Shown here: piece by piece, positions 1-8,267 of the stretch
Numbering within the stretch: the stretch's first letter is position 1
How the letters are laid out: each line of letters opens with the position of its first letter
Source of the DNA: MFD04580-c1 sp963702995
GTDB lineage: Bacteria > Planctomycetota > Phycisphaerae > Tepidisphaerales > Tepidisphaeraceae
Direction: 5' to 3'
Assembly: GCA_963702995.1 (NCBI GenBank)
Contig: OY969783.1
Span: 4,650,001 to 4,714,000 of the forward strand
DNA: 64,000 bases
Notes under the pieces: model-generated
The model's database searches: none
The model's input: the letters and a program-made list of their open reading frames with translations, nothing else
Told to the model about the DNA's origin: nothing
Made by a program: the position numbers and the translations under genes

Positions 1-388
1 TTTCGGGCGCACCTAAACGCTACAGCTTTCCTATCCGTCTGCTTTTGCGGCCGCTCCGGGCTTCCGCACTCGGGAAGCGACCGCCGCGCGCGAAACCATA
101 ACGTATGTTTCTTCTGTCCTTGGACGGGCTTTGATCGGCAGATCTCCTTCGAGCTTTTGGCCGGATGGGAATGCCGGCCAGGCGTCGAAGGGTCTTCCGG
201 CCATGATGCGGCCGCAGGTCCGAGGTTTCGGTCCGCCGTGGGCGCGTGAGTCGCCCGCTCTAACTGATTGCCAATCCCGCACGCCTTGAAGTGCGACCCC
301 AATCGGGCCGCCCGGGGCGACTCGCGCCCATTTCCGGGCCGACGCGGGCGACGGCAACGGACGGCACCGACTGCTACGGAGGCTATAT
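1..388. other. 5' non-coding stretch
   Basis: No convincing gene is visible here. The open frames on the minus strand have arginine/proline/serine-rich shadow composition and run into the gene that follows. The right end carries the leader of the next gene, with a GGAGG Shine-Dalgarno at about 378-382. Confidence 0.5.
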
Positions 389-1210
389 ATGATGCGTACT
401 TTCCCCAGTAAGGTCGCTCGCCGGCTTGCGGCCGCCGCGCTCGTGATCGTCGGTGGCGCCAACATCGCGTCGGCCGGAACGAGCAGCGTTGTTTTCGCCA
501 GCACCGGTGCCAACAGCGTAAAGCACCGGGCCAGCTTTTCCGGCACCGCGTCGTTCGACAACACGACGGATCTCCTGACCGTCACGCTGACGAACACGAC
601 CGCGTCCCATAAAGGCTACCTGACGCGTTTTGCCTTCGATATCGCGGGCTCGCAGGCCGCCAAGTATGAGGACACGGATGGGCGCCGGGGCTTCAACGCG
701 GTGTTGCCCCGGCACGGGCTCAAGCTCAAGCCGTTCGGCGTCTATGAGGAAGGCGTGAAGCTGTACGGTTCGGCCCATCATGGGATCGCCGCCGGGTCGT
801 CGCGGTCGTTCCTGTTCGACGTCCAGGGAGCTACCTTGGGCGAGCAGGCGATCGATCTGCTGACCAACTCCAAGGGGCTCTCGATCGTCGCGGACTTCAA
901 GGGGCTCCGTCACGGCAAGCGCGACCGGGTCGGCGTGGACCTTTCGCTTCCGGTCAGCACGCTGGTGCCGGGCGGCGTGGTGACGCCGACGCCGATCCCG
1001 ATCGACATTCCGCCGGCGGGTGGCGGAGGCAAAGGCGTTCCGGCCGGCGGCGGCGGGGGCGTGCTCCCGGGTGGCGGCGGTGGAAATGGGGGCAAAGGCG
1101 GAGGCATTGTCGCGGTGCCGCTCCCTTCGGCTGGCTGGAGCGGCCTGGGCATGATGGGCTTGCTGGTGGCCGCTTCGCTTCGCCGCAAAGGAGTCATGGC
1201 GGCCGCCTGA
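389..1210 (+). CDS. Secreted protein with PEP-CTERM-like C-terminal anchor
   Basis: A 273-residue exported protein of unknown function. Residues 1-29 form a signal peptide ending near ANIASAG. The middle (about 35-190) is a beta-rich domain with alternating T/S and hydrophobic residues. Residues 195-245 are a Gly/Pro-rich linker. The C-terminus has VPLPSAGW, a hydrophobic segment and a basic RRKG tail, the layout of PEP-CTERM-type sorting signals recognised by exosortases. No exosortase is in the window. The start is chosen for GGAGG six bases upstream; a second ATG follows directly. A strong hairpin downstream suggests a monocistronic unit. Function is unknown; export and anchoring are inferred. 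Confidence 0.8.
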   Translation: MMRTFPSKVARRLAAAALVIVGGANIASAGTSSVVFASTGANSVKHRASFSGTASFDNTTDLLTVTLTNTTASHKGYLTRFAFDIAGSQAAKYEDTDGRRGFNAVLPRHGLKLKPFGVYEEGVKLYGSAHHGIAAGSSRSFLFDVQGATLGEQAIDLLTNSKGLSIVADFKGLRHGKRDRVGVDLSLPVSTLVPGGVVTPTPIPIDIPPAGGGGKGVPAGGGGGVLPGGGGGNGGKGGGIVAVPLPSAGWSGLGMMGLLVAASLRRKGVMAAA

Positions 1211-1270
1211 TCCACGCCGGCCGCCCAGGCCATCTGACGGCGATGATCGCAACTAAGGCTCCTTCTCACG

Positions 1271-1305
1271 GCAAGCCGCCGGCCCACCCCGGGTCGGCGG
1301 CTTGC
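1271..1305 (+). terminator. Hairpin, probable terminator of the PEP-CTERM-like gene
   Basis: Fifteen-base stem (GCAAGCCGCCGGCCC paired with GGGTCGGCGGCTTGC, one G-U pair) around a 5-base ACCCC loop, followed only by TTTGATGAT, so the T tract is weak. Confidence 0.6.
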
Positions 1306-1403
1306 TTTGATGATGCGGGGCATCTCGCGTCGGAGATTCGTGCCGCGCATACTCTGGCTTGCCGCGATCGGCCGCGTGAATCAGCGGCGGAAGCGATCCC
1401 TTT

Positions 1404-2222
1404 ATGCAATTCCCCATCGATTCCCTGGACGACCCGCGCGTCGCGCCGTATCGGAACTTGAAGGACCGGGCGCTGGACCGAAGCGGCGGCGCGTTCATCG
1501 CGGAAGGGGAGCATCTGGTCCGGCGGCTGCTCGCGAGCGACTTTGTCGTTGATTCGGTCTTCCTTTCGGAACGACGGGCCGCGGAAGTGGCCGATGTCGT
1601 TCCGGCCACGATCCCTGTCTATGTGGCCTCTACCCGCCTGATGGAGAAGGTCTTGGGGTTTAAGTTCCATTCCGGGGTGATCGCCTGCGGAAGGCGGAAG
1701 CCGCATCGGCCGCTGGAGGAGGTCATCCCGAAGGGGCGGGAGCGCCTGACGCTGATGATCTGCCCGGACATTTCCAACGTCGAGAATATCGGCGCCATCA
1801 TCCGGATTTCGGCCGCCTTCGGAGCGGATGCGCTCGTGCTCGGCGAGCGCTGCCATGACCCGTTCTGGCGGCAGTCGGTTCGGGTGTCGATGGGGGCGGT
1901 TTTTCACCTGCCGATCTACCAGTCCGCCGACCTCCGGGGCGATCTGGAGCGGCTCCGAAACGAGTGGGGGGTGGAACTGGCGGCAACGGTCCTCGACGGG
2001 GGGGCCGAGCCGCTGGCGTCGGCGCGACGGCGGCCGCGATTCGGGCTGCTTCTCGGGGGCGAGGCGCAAGGGTTGGGGCGGCCGTTTGTTGACGCCTGTC
2101 AGCGCCGCGTCACCATCCCGATGCACCTTGGGACGGATTCGCTCAATGTCGCCGTCGCCGCGGCGGTCTTTCTCTATCACTTCACACGAGAGGACATGGC
2201 GACGGGGACCGACGGGAGTTAA
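1404..2222 (+). CDS. SpoU/TrmH family RNA 2'-O-methyltransferase
   Basis: A 272-residue SPOUT-fold methyltransferase expected to transfer a methyl group from S-adenosylmethionine to a ribose 2'-hydroxyl in rRNA or tRNA. The N-terminal part (about 10-105) is the substrate-binding L30e-like domain (FIAEGEHLVRRLL). The catalytic domain follows, with motif 1 NVENIGAIIRISAAFGAD (the N and R of the SpoU signature), motif 2 LLLGGEAQGL and motif 3 IPMHLGTDSLNVAVAAAV, which form the AdoMet knot. Length is normal. No strong ribosome site lies before this ATG; GGAAG lies about 11 bases upstream. The exact RNA target cannot be told from sequence. Confidence 0.92.
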   Translation: MQFPIDSLDDPRVAPYRNLKDRALDRSGGAFIAEGEHLVRRLLASDFVVDSVFLSERRAAEVADVVPATIPVYVASTRLMEKVLGFKFHSGVIACGRRKPHRPLEEVIPKGRERLTLMICPDISNVENIGAIIRISAAFGADALVLGERCHDPFWRQSVRVSMGAVFHLPIYQSADLRGDLERLRNEWGVELAATVLDGGAEPLASARRRPRFGLLLGGEAQGLGRPFVDACQRRVTIPMHLGTDSLNVAVAAAVFLYHFTREDMATGTDGS

Positions 2223-2252
2223 ATCGCTCGCGGTGAAGCGCAGACGGGAGAC

Positions 2253-2537
2253 TTAGGCTTTGATGTCGAGGCGGGGTTCGGCGGCGTCCGTGTCTTCGGC
2301 CTCGGCGTGGCGTTTCCGCTGGTGTTGGCCGGGCTCGTCATGCTGCGATTGTTCGTCGTGGATGGAGGAGACGAACTCGGCGCTATCGACCTGGTGCTCG
2401 AGGCGGTCATCGTCAGCGGCGATGTTCCGCGTGAGCGCGGTGGACTGCCGGCTCTGTCGTGCCTTGTCCGCGGAAAGTTGCCGTTGGGCGGCCGGGCTGG
2501 CTTGGAGAACCGCCGCGAATGGGTTGATATAGCTCAT
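2253..2537 (-). CDS. Small conserved planctomycete-type protein, function unknown
   Basis: A 94-residue hydrophilic protein starting MSYINPFAAVLQASPAAQRQ and ending in LDIKA. It is rich in Q, D, E, R and H with no membrane segment; it looks partly helical and disordered, with a stretch containing DDRLEHQVDS. Short proteins of this style, beginning M-S-x-I-N-P, occur in planctomycetes by my recollection, but I know of no assigned role. The start at 2537 is preferred over an upstream ATG at 2579 because GGGAGGTG stands 4-5 bases before it. The gene lies downstream of the terminator of the next minus-strand gene, so it has its own transcript. Confidence 0.72.
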   Translation of the reverse strand: MSYINPFAAVLQASPAAQRQLSADKARQSRQSTALTRNIAADDDRLEHQVDSAEFVSSIHDEQSQHDEPGQHQRKRHAEAEDTDAAEPRLDIKA

Positions 2538-2640
2538 GCCGCACCTCCCTTGGTGTTGTGGGCGGCGTCTTTGCCGCAACTCTCATCGGATTTCTTTCGG
2601 GCGACCGTGAAGCATTCTTGTCCGATTCCTGCCGAGGACC

Positions 2641-2673
2641 AATAAAAAGACGGCCTTCCGATGAGGAAGGCCG
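2641..2673 (-). terminator. Rho-independent terminator of the SH3/coiled-coil gene
   Basis: On the minus strand a 9-base stem (CGGCCTTCC paired with GGAAGGCCG) with a 5-base loop is followed by TCTTTTTATT, a good intrinsic terminator. It lies 47 bases beyond the stop at 2720. Confidence 0.85.
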
Positions 2674-2719
2674 CCAGGTCGCATTAGCGTCCAGTGACGC
2701 TTTTAAATGGTGGCTTCGC

Positions 2720-3423
2720 TTATTGAGCGCCGCCGGCGACCGCTTTAGGTTGCAGGCTGGGCGGGACCATTCGCGCGGCGACGCTGTTATTCACCTTCGC
2801 CGGATCGACAATATCGACAGCCGTCGGGGCGATGACCTTCAGGTTCAATTGTGACTGGTTTTCCGTGGCCACCGGCCCTTTGACGCCCACGAACTGTCCG
2901 AGAAGCTCCGCGAACTTGGGGTCGGTCGATCGGACGTAGACGAGCGTGCGGCCAGAGCCGGGATCGGTCAGGCGGTAGAGCGTCGCCCGTGTTTCACCCG
3001 GCTTGCTCGAGTAAATCTGAACGCTGCTGGCACGGAGCGTCCCCACCGCCGTGTAAACCTTGATCTCGATCTTCGCCAGATGTTCCCGGATCTCGTCGCC
3101 CTCGGCCAGGGAGGCCTTGGTCCGCTGCTTCGCGTCTTCCTGCTGCTTCTGGAACGCGACGTATTGTTCGCGTGCCTCAGCGCGGATCTTCAGTGTGGCG
3201 GCCCGGACTTCCGCCATCTTGCGAGTTACCTCGGGCGTTCCCGGATCGGTGCCCAGCTTCTGGTAAGCGGCCAGCATCTCGTCGATGGGCTGATCGGCGA
3301 GGCTCTGTTTGCTCGCGTCGGCGAATTGGGCTTCCAGATGCTGAAGCTCCGCGACGTCGCCGGAGGGGCGGGTGGTGGCGGGCGTCACGGCGACCGAATC
3401 CGAAGGGTGGGTGGTCGCGCCGC
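2720..3423 (-). CDS. C-terminal part of an SH3-domain protein (probably split by a frameshift)
   Basis: From an unsupported GTG at 3388 this reads 222 residues; the same frame stays open upstream to beyond 3450 with natural-looking sequence (THPSDSVAVTPATTRPSGD). It begins with a T/P-rich linker, then a helical, coiled-coil-like region (about 15-110, EAREQYVAFQKQQEDAKQ) and a beta-rich end (VQIYSSKPGETRATLYRL). No Shine-Dalgarno precedes the GTG. The neighbouring SH3 gene ends just upstream at 3424, and switching frame in the five-G run at 3457-3461 joins the two into one protein of roughly 490 residues. It could instead be a separate translationally coupled gene. Confidence 0.6.
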
Positions 3424-4200
3424 CTAGATCCGATGTAATTTCGTTCGAATGCGATCGGGGGCGCCCGTCCCAACCGCGAACGGCTCGGCTGCCGGACCGG
3501 TTGCCGAGGGCTTGATGGGGGAGGAGGCCGGCGGGCCCGAATCGGCCCCGTCGGCGGTGCGGGCGATGCTCCGGACCGGTGTGACCGCATCCTGGTGCAC
3601 ATAAAGGTAGGCGTTTTCCGGCGGCTTGATCTTGTAGTATTCGTTAATCTCCCCGTAGATCGTGACGTCCTGCCCGACCTCCATCTTGCACTGAACGGCC
3701 CACTGCATCCCCGGTTGCAGGGTACTGCCGGCGTGGATGGTCTGGGCGGAGTCGGTGATCTTGCCGACCTTGCCATCGCCGTATTTGCTCACGTTCAGCT
3801 TCTTGACCAGCGAGAAGCTCCCTTCCGGCGGCTTGATCTTCAACCACTCGCCCTGTTTCCCCACCACGACGACCGTCGTGCCCCTGTCGAGCCGCTGGGT
3901 CGCGTAATGGATGCCGCCCACGCCGCTCTTCACCTCAGTGGGCGTCGTGACCTGACCTTCGAAGTGATACTTGGGGTGTTCGATCTCGGCCGGGGCATCG
4001 GCCGCCGGCCCTTGCCCGCGAGCGGGCGCGGCGAAGGCGACGACCGTGGCCAACCCGAGCCCGATCGACACCGCGGCCGTCATCATCGGCCGAAGCATCG
4101 CTCTTTGAAAGCGGGATGCCTGGCCACAGCGATCCGCCGAAGCGACGACTCGTGGGGCAGGCGAGCTAAAGTCGGAGAGGAAAGCGAAGGGAGCGTCCAT
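3424..4200 (-). CDS. Exported bacterial SH3-domain protein (N-terminal part)
   Basis: 258 residues with a hydrophobic segment at about 40-58 (AAVSIGLGLATVVAFAA) that serves as signal peptide or anchor, then two SH3b-like repeats at about 75-140 and 150-205. Each has a conserved basic turn and a GEWLKIKPPEGSF / NEYYKIKPPENAYL motif. Bacterial SH3 domains of this kind often bind cell-wall peptides. The ATG at 4200 has GGAGGTG five bases upstream, which gives a 34-residue n-region; an ATG at 4098 with AAAGAG upstream is an alternative. The tail (GAPDRIRTKLHRI) looks unnatural and probably follows a frameshift at 3457-3461, after which the reading continues into the 2720-3423 frame. Confidence 0.75.
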   Translation of the reverse strand: MDAPFAFLSDFSSPAPRVVASADRCGQASRFQRAMLRPMMTAAVSIGLGLATVVAFAAPARGQGPAADAPAEIEHPKYHFEGQVTTPTEVKSGVGGIHYATQRLDRGTTVVVVGKQGEWLKIKPPEGSFSLVKKLNVSKYGDGKVGKITDSAQTIHAGSTLQPGMQWAVQCKMEVGQDVTIYGEINEYYKIKPPENAYLYVHQDAVTPVRSIARTADGADSGPPASSPIKPSATGPAAEPFAVGTGAPDRIRTKLHRI

Positions 4201-4492
4201 GACGGCACCTCCATGTGCGTTTCAGGGGAACGATCGATCGAAAGAGCCCGGGAAAGCAGCCTGTGAAGCGGTTCCAACCGCGCCACAACCTACGTCGAAC
4301 CGTAGACTGTTGTCGCCAGCGAATAGAGCCCGGCCGCGGGGGAGAATGCCATTCCCGACCAATCCGTAGCACCCGTTGCGGCCGCGCTCGATGTCGATCC
4401 GCCGAAGGTAATACCACGGATCGCAAAAAAGTAAAGACGTTCCGGGCCGCTCCGTTTGTCTGAATCCGATCAAGGCGTTGTTCGTTCGCGAA

Positions 4493-5226
4493 TCACTTTG
4501 GCGCCGGCGGCACGTAGACGCCGGGCGTCGGCTTGAACGCGAGAGACCATTTCAGCGTCCAGAGTTCGCCGAGCGGGAAGCTCTCGGCGTGGCCATCAAG
4601 GAAAACCGCGTTCGTTCGATTGTCATGCCGCCAGGTGCAGTAACGTTGCATGTTGGGCGCGCCGCCCTGGCCGCCTGTTCGCAGGTTGGTGGGGACCGGG
4701 TCGGTCTCGACCGGCCAGCCGTCCACCCAATTCTCATCGAGGAAAACCGGGATGCGGTCGGCGCCTTTGGAGAGGGGCGTCAGGTGCGGGCCGGCGGGCT
4801 CGGTCGGGGTGTAGAGCATCCACCCGTTCAGGCCATAGGAGCCGTAGTCCGTGCCGAAGAACGTGCCGGTGGCGGACGCGTCCGGCCCCAGGCGTGGGTC
4901 GAATCGCCCCAGGTGTAGGAGAGGTCGGATGCGAGCGGGCAGAGGCGGATCGAGTCGATCCCGGCGTAAAACGGCCGCATCTGGTTCATCCAGAAGACCT
5001 CATACTTCGGGTCGTAGATGAACGAGTGGCCGTGGTTCTGGTTGATGTACATCGTGAACCCCATCCCCAGGTTCCGCAGGTTCGAGAGGCACTGGGTCAT
5101 TCGCGCCTGCTTCCGGGCGCCGGCCAGGGCCGGGAGGAGTATCGAGAATAAGAGCGCGATGATCCCGATGACGACAAGCAGTTCAACAAGCGTGAAGCCG
5201 CGTCGGCGGCGATGGAGGTCTGTCAT
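4493..5226 (-). pseudogene. Prepilin-type secreted protein with FTLVELL N-terminus, frameshifted
   Basis: Starts at 5226 (GAAGGGC upstream) with a short basic leader and RRRRGFTLVELLVVIGIIALL, the type IV/type II pseudopilin cleavage-methylation signal, cut after G by a prepilin peptidase. The rest is the soluble domain common in planctomycete prepilin-type proteins, ending with HDNRTNAVFLDGHAESFPLGEL, the typical closing motif. The frame breaks in the four-C run at 4886-4889: one frame goes from STHAWG into RTRPPPAR and soon stops, whereas the shifted frame reads PDASATGTFFGTDYGSYGLN and on to 4493. The two halves match one protein of about 240 residues, so this is an indel and not two genes. 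Confidence 0.8.
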
Positions 5227-5461
5227 CGGATGCCCTTCGGATGAGAGCCTGTCTTGCTGCCGACGCGTGGACGTGCAGAGGGCTGCGGCGGCAGAACGAG
5301 GCGGTGCTCCTCGATAAGATAGCAGGCCGGCCGTTCCCCGCACAAAGGAAATAAATAGCACCGCGCGCTTTGAGTGGCATCCGTTGGTGATAGGGCCGCA
5401 TGATCAGAGACCGTCCCCACGAGCCGCGCCCGCGACGGGGATCCGATCTTTAGGTGGTGGA

Positions 5462-6388
5462 ATGACGATTGTGAATCATGACCGCTTGTTCAAGCAGCTT
5501 TTCCGAACCTTCTTTGCCGAGGCCCTGGACTTGTTCGCGCCGGCGATCGCCAAGGCCATCGACCCGGCGAGCCTGGAGTTCCTCGACAAGGAGGTCTTCA
5601 CCGACCTGACGGCCGGCGACCGGCACGAGGTGGACCTGTTGGTGAAGTGTCGCTTGCGCGAGCCGGGCTCGGAAGACGCGTTCTTTCTGTTGCACGTCGA
5701 GACACAGGCGTCGGCGCAGGGGGACTTCGCGGCCCGGATGTTCCGGTATTTCGCGCGACTGACCGAAAAGCACGCGCTGCGGGTCTATCCGATCGCGTTG
5801 TTCACGTACGATGCGCCGCTTCGCGCCGAGCCCGACACGTACGACGTGCGGTTCCCGGACCTGGATGTCCTGTCGTTCCGGTTCCGGGCGATCCAGCTCA
5901 ATCGACTGGCGTGGCGGGACTTCGTCCGCCAGCCCAACCCGGTGGCTGCGGCGTTGATGACCCGAATGCAAATCGCCCCCGCCGATCGGCCGCGGGTGAA
6001 GCTGGAGTGCTTGCGTCTCATGGCGACGTTGAAGCTGGACCGGGCGCGCCAGGCGCTGATTCGAGACTTTGTGGATGCATATCTCTGCTTGAGCGCGGCG
6101 GAGTTAAAGGTGTACGATCAGGAGGTTGAGACGCTCGACACACCGGAACAGGAGTCTGTCATGCAAATCGTCAACGAATGGGAAGCGCGGGGCGAGGCGC
6201 GGGGCATGCGTCGGGGCCATGCCGCCGCGGTCCTTCGAGCGCTCGTCCGGAAGGTGGGAGAACTGGCACCGGCAGTCCGGGATCAGATCAGCGCGTTGCC
6301 CGAGGAGAAGCTGGATCTGCTGCTCGATGAGACGCCACGGTTTGCCACGGCGTCAGATGTTTCTGTCTGGCTTTCTTCGGCGGGGTGA
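5462..6388 (+). CDS. Rpn/YhgA-like PD-(D/E)XK nuclease family protein
   Basis: A 308-residue protein of the Rpn / YhgA-like transposase-related family, whose studied members are DNA endonucleases that promote RecA-independent recombination. The N-terminus NHDRLFKQLFRTFFAEALDLF is the family hallmark. The nuclease core shows E/D residues in FLDKEVFTDLTAGDRHEVDLLVK and the second acidic/QxxxY-like part in FFLLHVETQAS, matching D-(D/E)-x-Q geometry. The C-terminal third is helical. The start at 5462 is chosen for AGGTGG just upstream and because the family begins here; an upstream in-frame ATG at 5384 adds an unlikely extension. It stands alone, convergent with hemL. Whether it is active is unknown. 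Confidence 0.82.
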   Translation: MTIVNHDRLFKQLFRTFFAEALDLFAPAIAKAIDPASLEFLDKEVFTDLTAGDRHEVDLLVKCRLREPGSEDAFFLLHVETQASAQGDFAARMFRYFARLTEKHALRVYPIALFTYDAPLRAEPDTYDVRFPDLDVLSFRFRAIQLNRLAWRDFVRQPNPVAAALMTRMQIAPADRPRVKLECLRLMATLKLDRARQALIRDFVDAYLCLSAAELKVYDQEVETLDTPEQESVMQIVNEWEARGEARGMRRGHAAAVLRALVRKVGELAPAVRDQISALPEEKLDLLLDETPRFATASDVSVWLSSAG

Positions 6389-6403
6389 GGCGCCGCTCGC
6401 TCT

Positions 6404-7730
6404 CTATCTCGCCGCGCGCATCGCCGCGACCGCGGCGAAGGCCTGCTCGGCGGCTCGAATCGTGCTTTCGATGTGACTGTCGGTGTGGGCCAGCCCGACG
6501 AAAAACGCTTCGTACTGGCTTGGCGGGAGCATCACGCCGTTGGCCAGCATGGCGTGGAAGAACGTCGCGTAGGCGGCGGTGTCGCTGGCGGTCGCCTCGG
6601 CGAAGTCGTTGACCGGCCGCCCTTTTTCGGGGACGAAGAAGGGGGTGAGCATCGATCCCACCCGGTTGAGAGTGACCGGCACGCCGGCGGCATGCGCGGC
6701 ATCGATCAGGCCCTCGGCGAGCATGGCGCTGCGACGCTCCAGGACTTGATAAACGCCGGTTTCGGCCATGATCTCCAAGGTCGCCAGGCCGCCCGCCATG
6801 GCCAGCGGGTTGCCACTGAGAGTCCCGGCCTGATAAACGCTTCCTGAAGGGCTGATCAGTTCCATAAGCTTTTTCGAGCCGCCGTACGCGGCGCAGGGAA
6901 GGCCCCCGCCGATCACTTTTCCGAGGCATGTCAGATCGGGGCGAACGTCAAAGCGCACCTGCGCCGCCCCAGGCAACGCGAAAGCCGGTCATCACCTCGT
7001 CGAACAGCAGGATCGCGCCGTGGGCGTCGCACAGCGCGCGAAGCCCGGCCAGATACCCCTCGGCCGGGAGGACAACGCCCATGTTCCCCGCGACGGGCTC
7101 GACCGCAAAGCAGGCGATCTGCCCGGGGAACTTTTCGAAGATAGCTCGGGCGGCCGCCAGGTTGTTGAACGGCGCCAGCACGGTCGCGCTCGCGACCGAC
7201 TTGGGGATGCCCGGGCTGCTTGGAGTGCCGAGCGTCAACGCCCCACTGCCCGCTTCAGCGAGCAAGCCGTCCACGTGCCCGTGATAACAGCCGATACACT
7301 TCACCACGAGATCGCGGCCGGTGGCCGCTCGGGCCAGACGCACCGCGCTCATCGCCGCTTCAGTCCCGCTATTCACGAACCGGATCATCTCCACCGACGG
7401 CAGCGCCGCGATGATCTTCGACGCCAGACTGCTCTCGGCCTCGGTCGGAGCGCCAAACGAGGTGCCGCGCCCGATCGCCTTCGACAGGGCGGCGACGACG
7501 CGTTCGTTGGCGTGCCCGGCGATCAGCGGGCCATAGCTGCCGACGTAGTCGATGTAGGTATTGCCATCAATGTCGGTGACGACGCACCCGTCCCCTTCGC
7601 GGATGAAGATCGGCGTGCCGCCGACGCCTTTGAACGAGCGCACGGGCGAACTTACGCCGCCGGGCATGAGCTGCCGGGCGCGAAGAAAGGCAGCTTCCGA
7701 ATTCGTGGTCGGCCGCGTCCGTTCGGGCAT
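6404..7730 (-). pseudogene. hemL: Glutamate-1-semialdehyde 2,1-aminomutase (hemL), frameshifted
   Basis: PLP enzyme of the C5 tetrapyrrole pathway that converts glutamate-1-semialdehyde to 5-aminolevulinate. The start at 7730 has AGGAGG five bases upstream. Recognisable parts: FLRARQLMPGGVSSPVRSF, the cofactor region FVNSGTEAAMSAVRLARA and CYHGHVD, DEVMTGFR, and the catalytic lysine in CLGKVIGGGLPCAAYGG, then GTLSGNPLAMAGG. The reading changes frame at the four-C run at 6967-6970: FRVA is followed by WGGAGAL and stop in one frame and by PGAAQVRFDVRPDLTC in the next. Total length (about 440 residues) is normal for HemL. Because haem synthesis needs this gene, a sequencing indel is more likely than real decay. 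Confidence 0.92.
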
Positions 7731-8267
7731 CAGACCTCCTGTCCCTTCGATCGTACGGAGACCCCGGTCTGGTAGCAATTTCACCGCGACGGCGCCCTTG
7801 GGCACTTCAGCGGTACCTCGCGAATCGCGGCCTGACGAAAACGTCAAAATCGGAAGCACGAAAACCGAAGGCATCACCAATGACGAAGAAAAGAAACTCA
7901 TGCAAGCGGATGTAGAAGGGGGAGTCAATTTCCGCTTCGGCTTGTTTGGGTTTCCTCGGCACTTCGGAGTTGCCCAGTACCATTTGAAGATGCGGTGCCG
8001 AAGAACGCGCCGGGGCCACCGTTTTGCTCTCGAACGGGCCGCGCTGCACTTGCCAGAGTGGCAGCGGCCGCAGCTCCCCTGTCGAAATGGCATTCGCCGA
8101 CGCCCCGCAGGTCCGAGAACCCGTCGCCGCAACCTCTTGTGGGACCGAAATTAACGCCCTCCGCGACGGATTTCCGAATGGCATAATGTTTGCGAAAGCG
8201 GTGTGGAGACTGGCGGAAGCTCGGTTCAGTGAGCTTTGGCTGGCTTCCCGAACAGGAGTGTTTTCAC
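7731..8267. other. Divergent intergenic region between hemL and dnaK
   Basis: Holds the leaders of both genes. No CIRCE operator (TTAGCACTC with its inverted partner) was found, so dnaK is not obviously HrcA-controlled. The stretch around 7843-7890 (GAAGCACGAAAACCGAAGGC) resembles a short degenerate intergenic repeat also seen near 34438. The open frames here have no convincing coding character. Confidence 0.45.

Noticed and set aside
5384..5461. Longer N-terminus for the Rpn-like protein
   Set aside because: The GGTGGTGG ribosome site and family start favour ATG 5462.
7731..8267. CIRCE heat-shock operator before dnaK
   Set aside because: No TTAGCACTC or inverted partner is present; heat-shock control by another route cannot be excluded.
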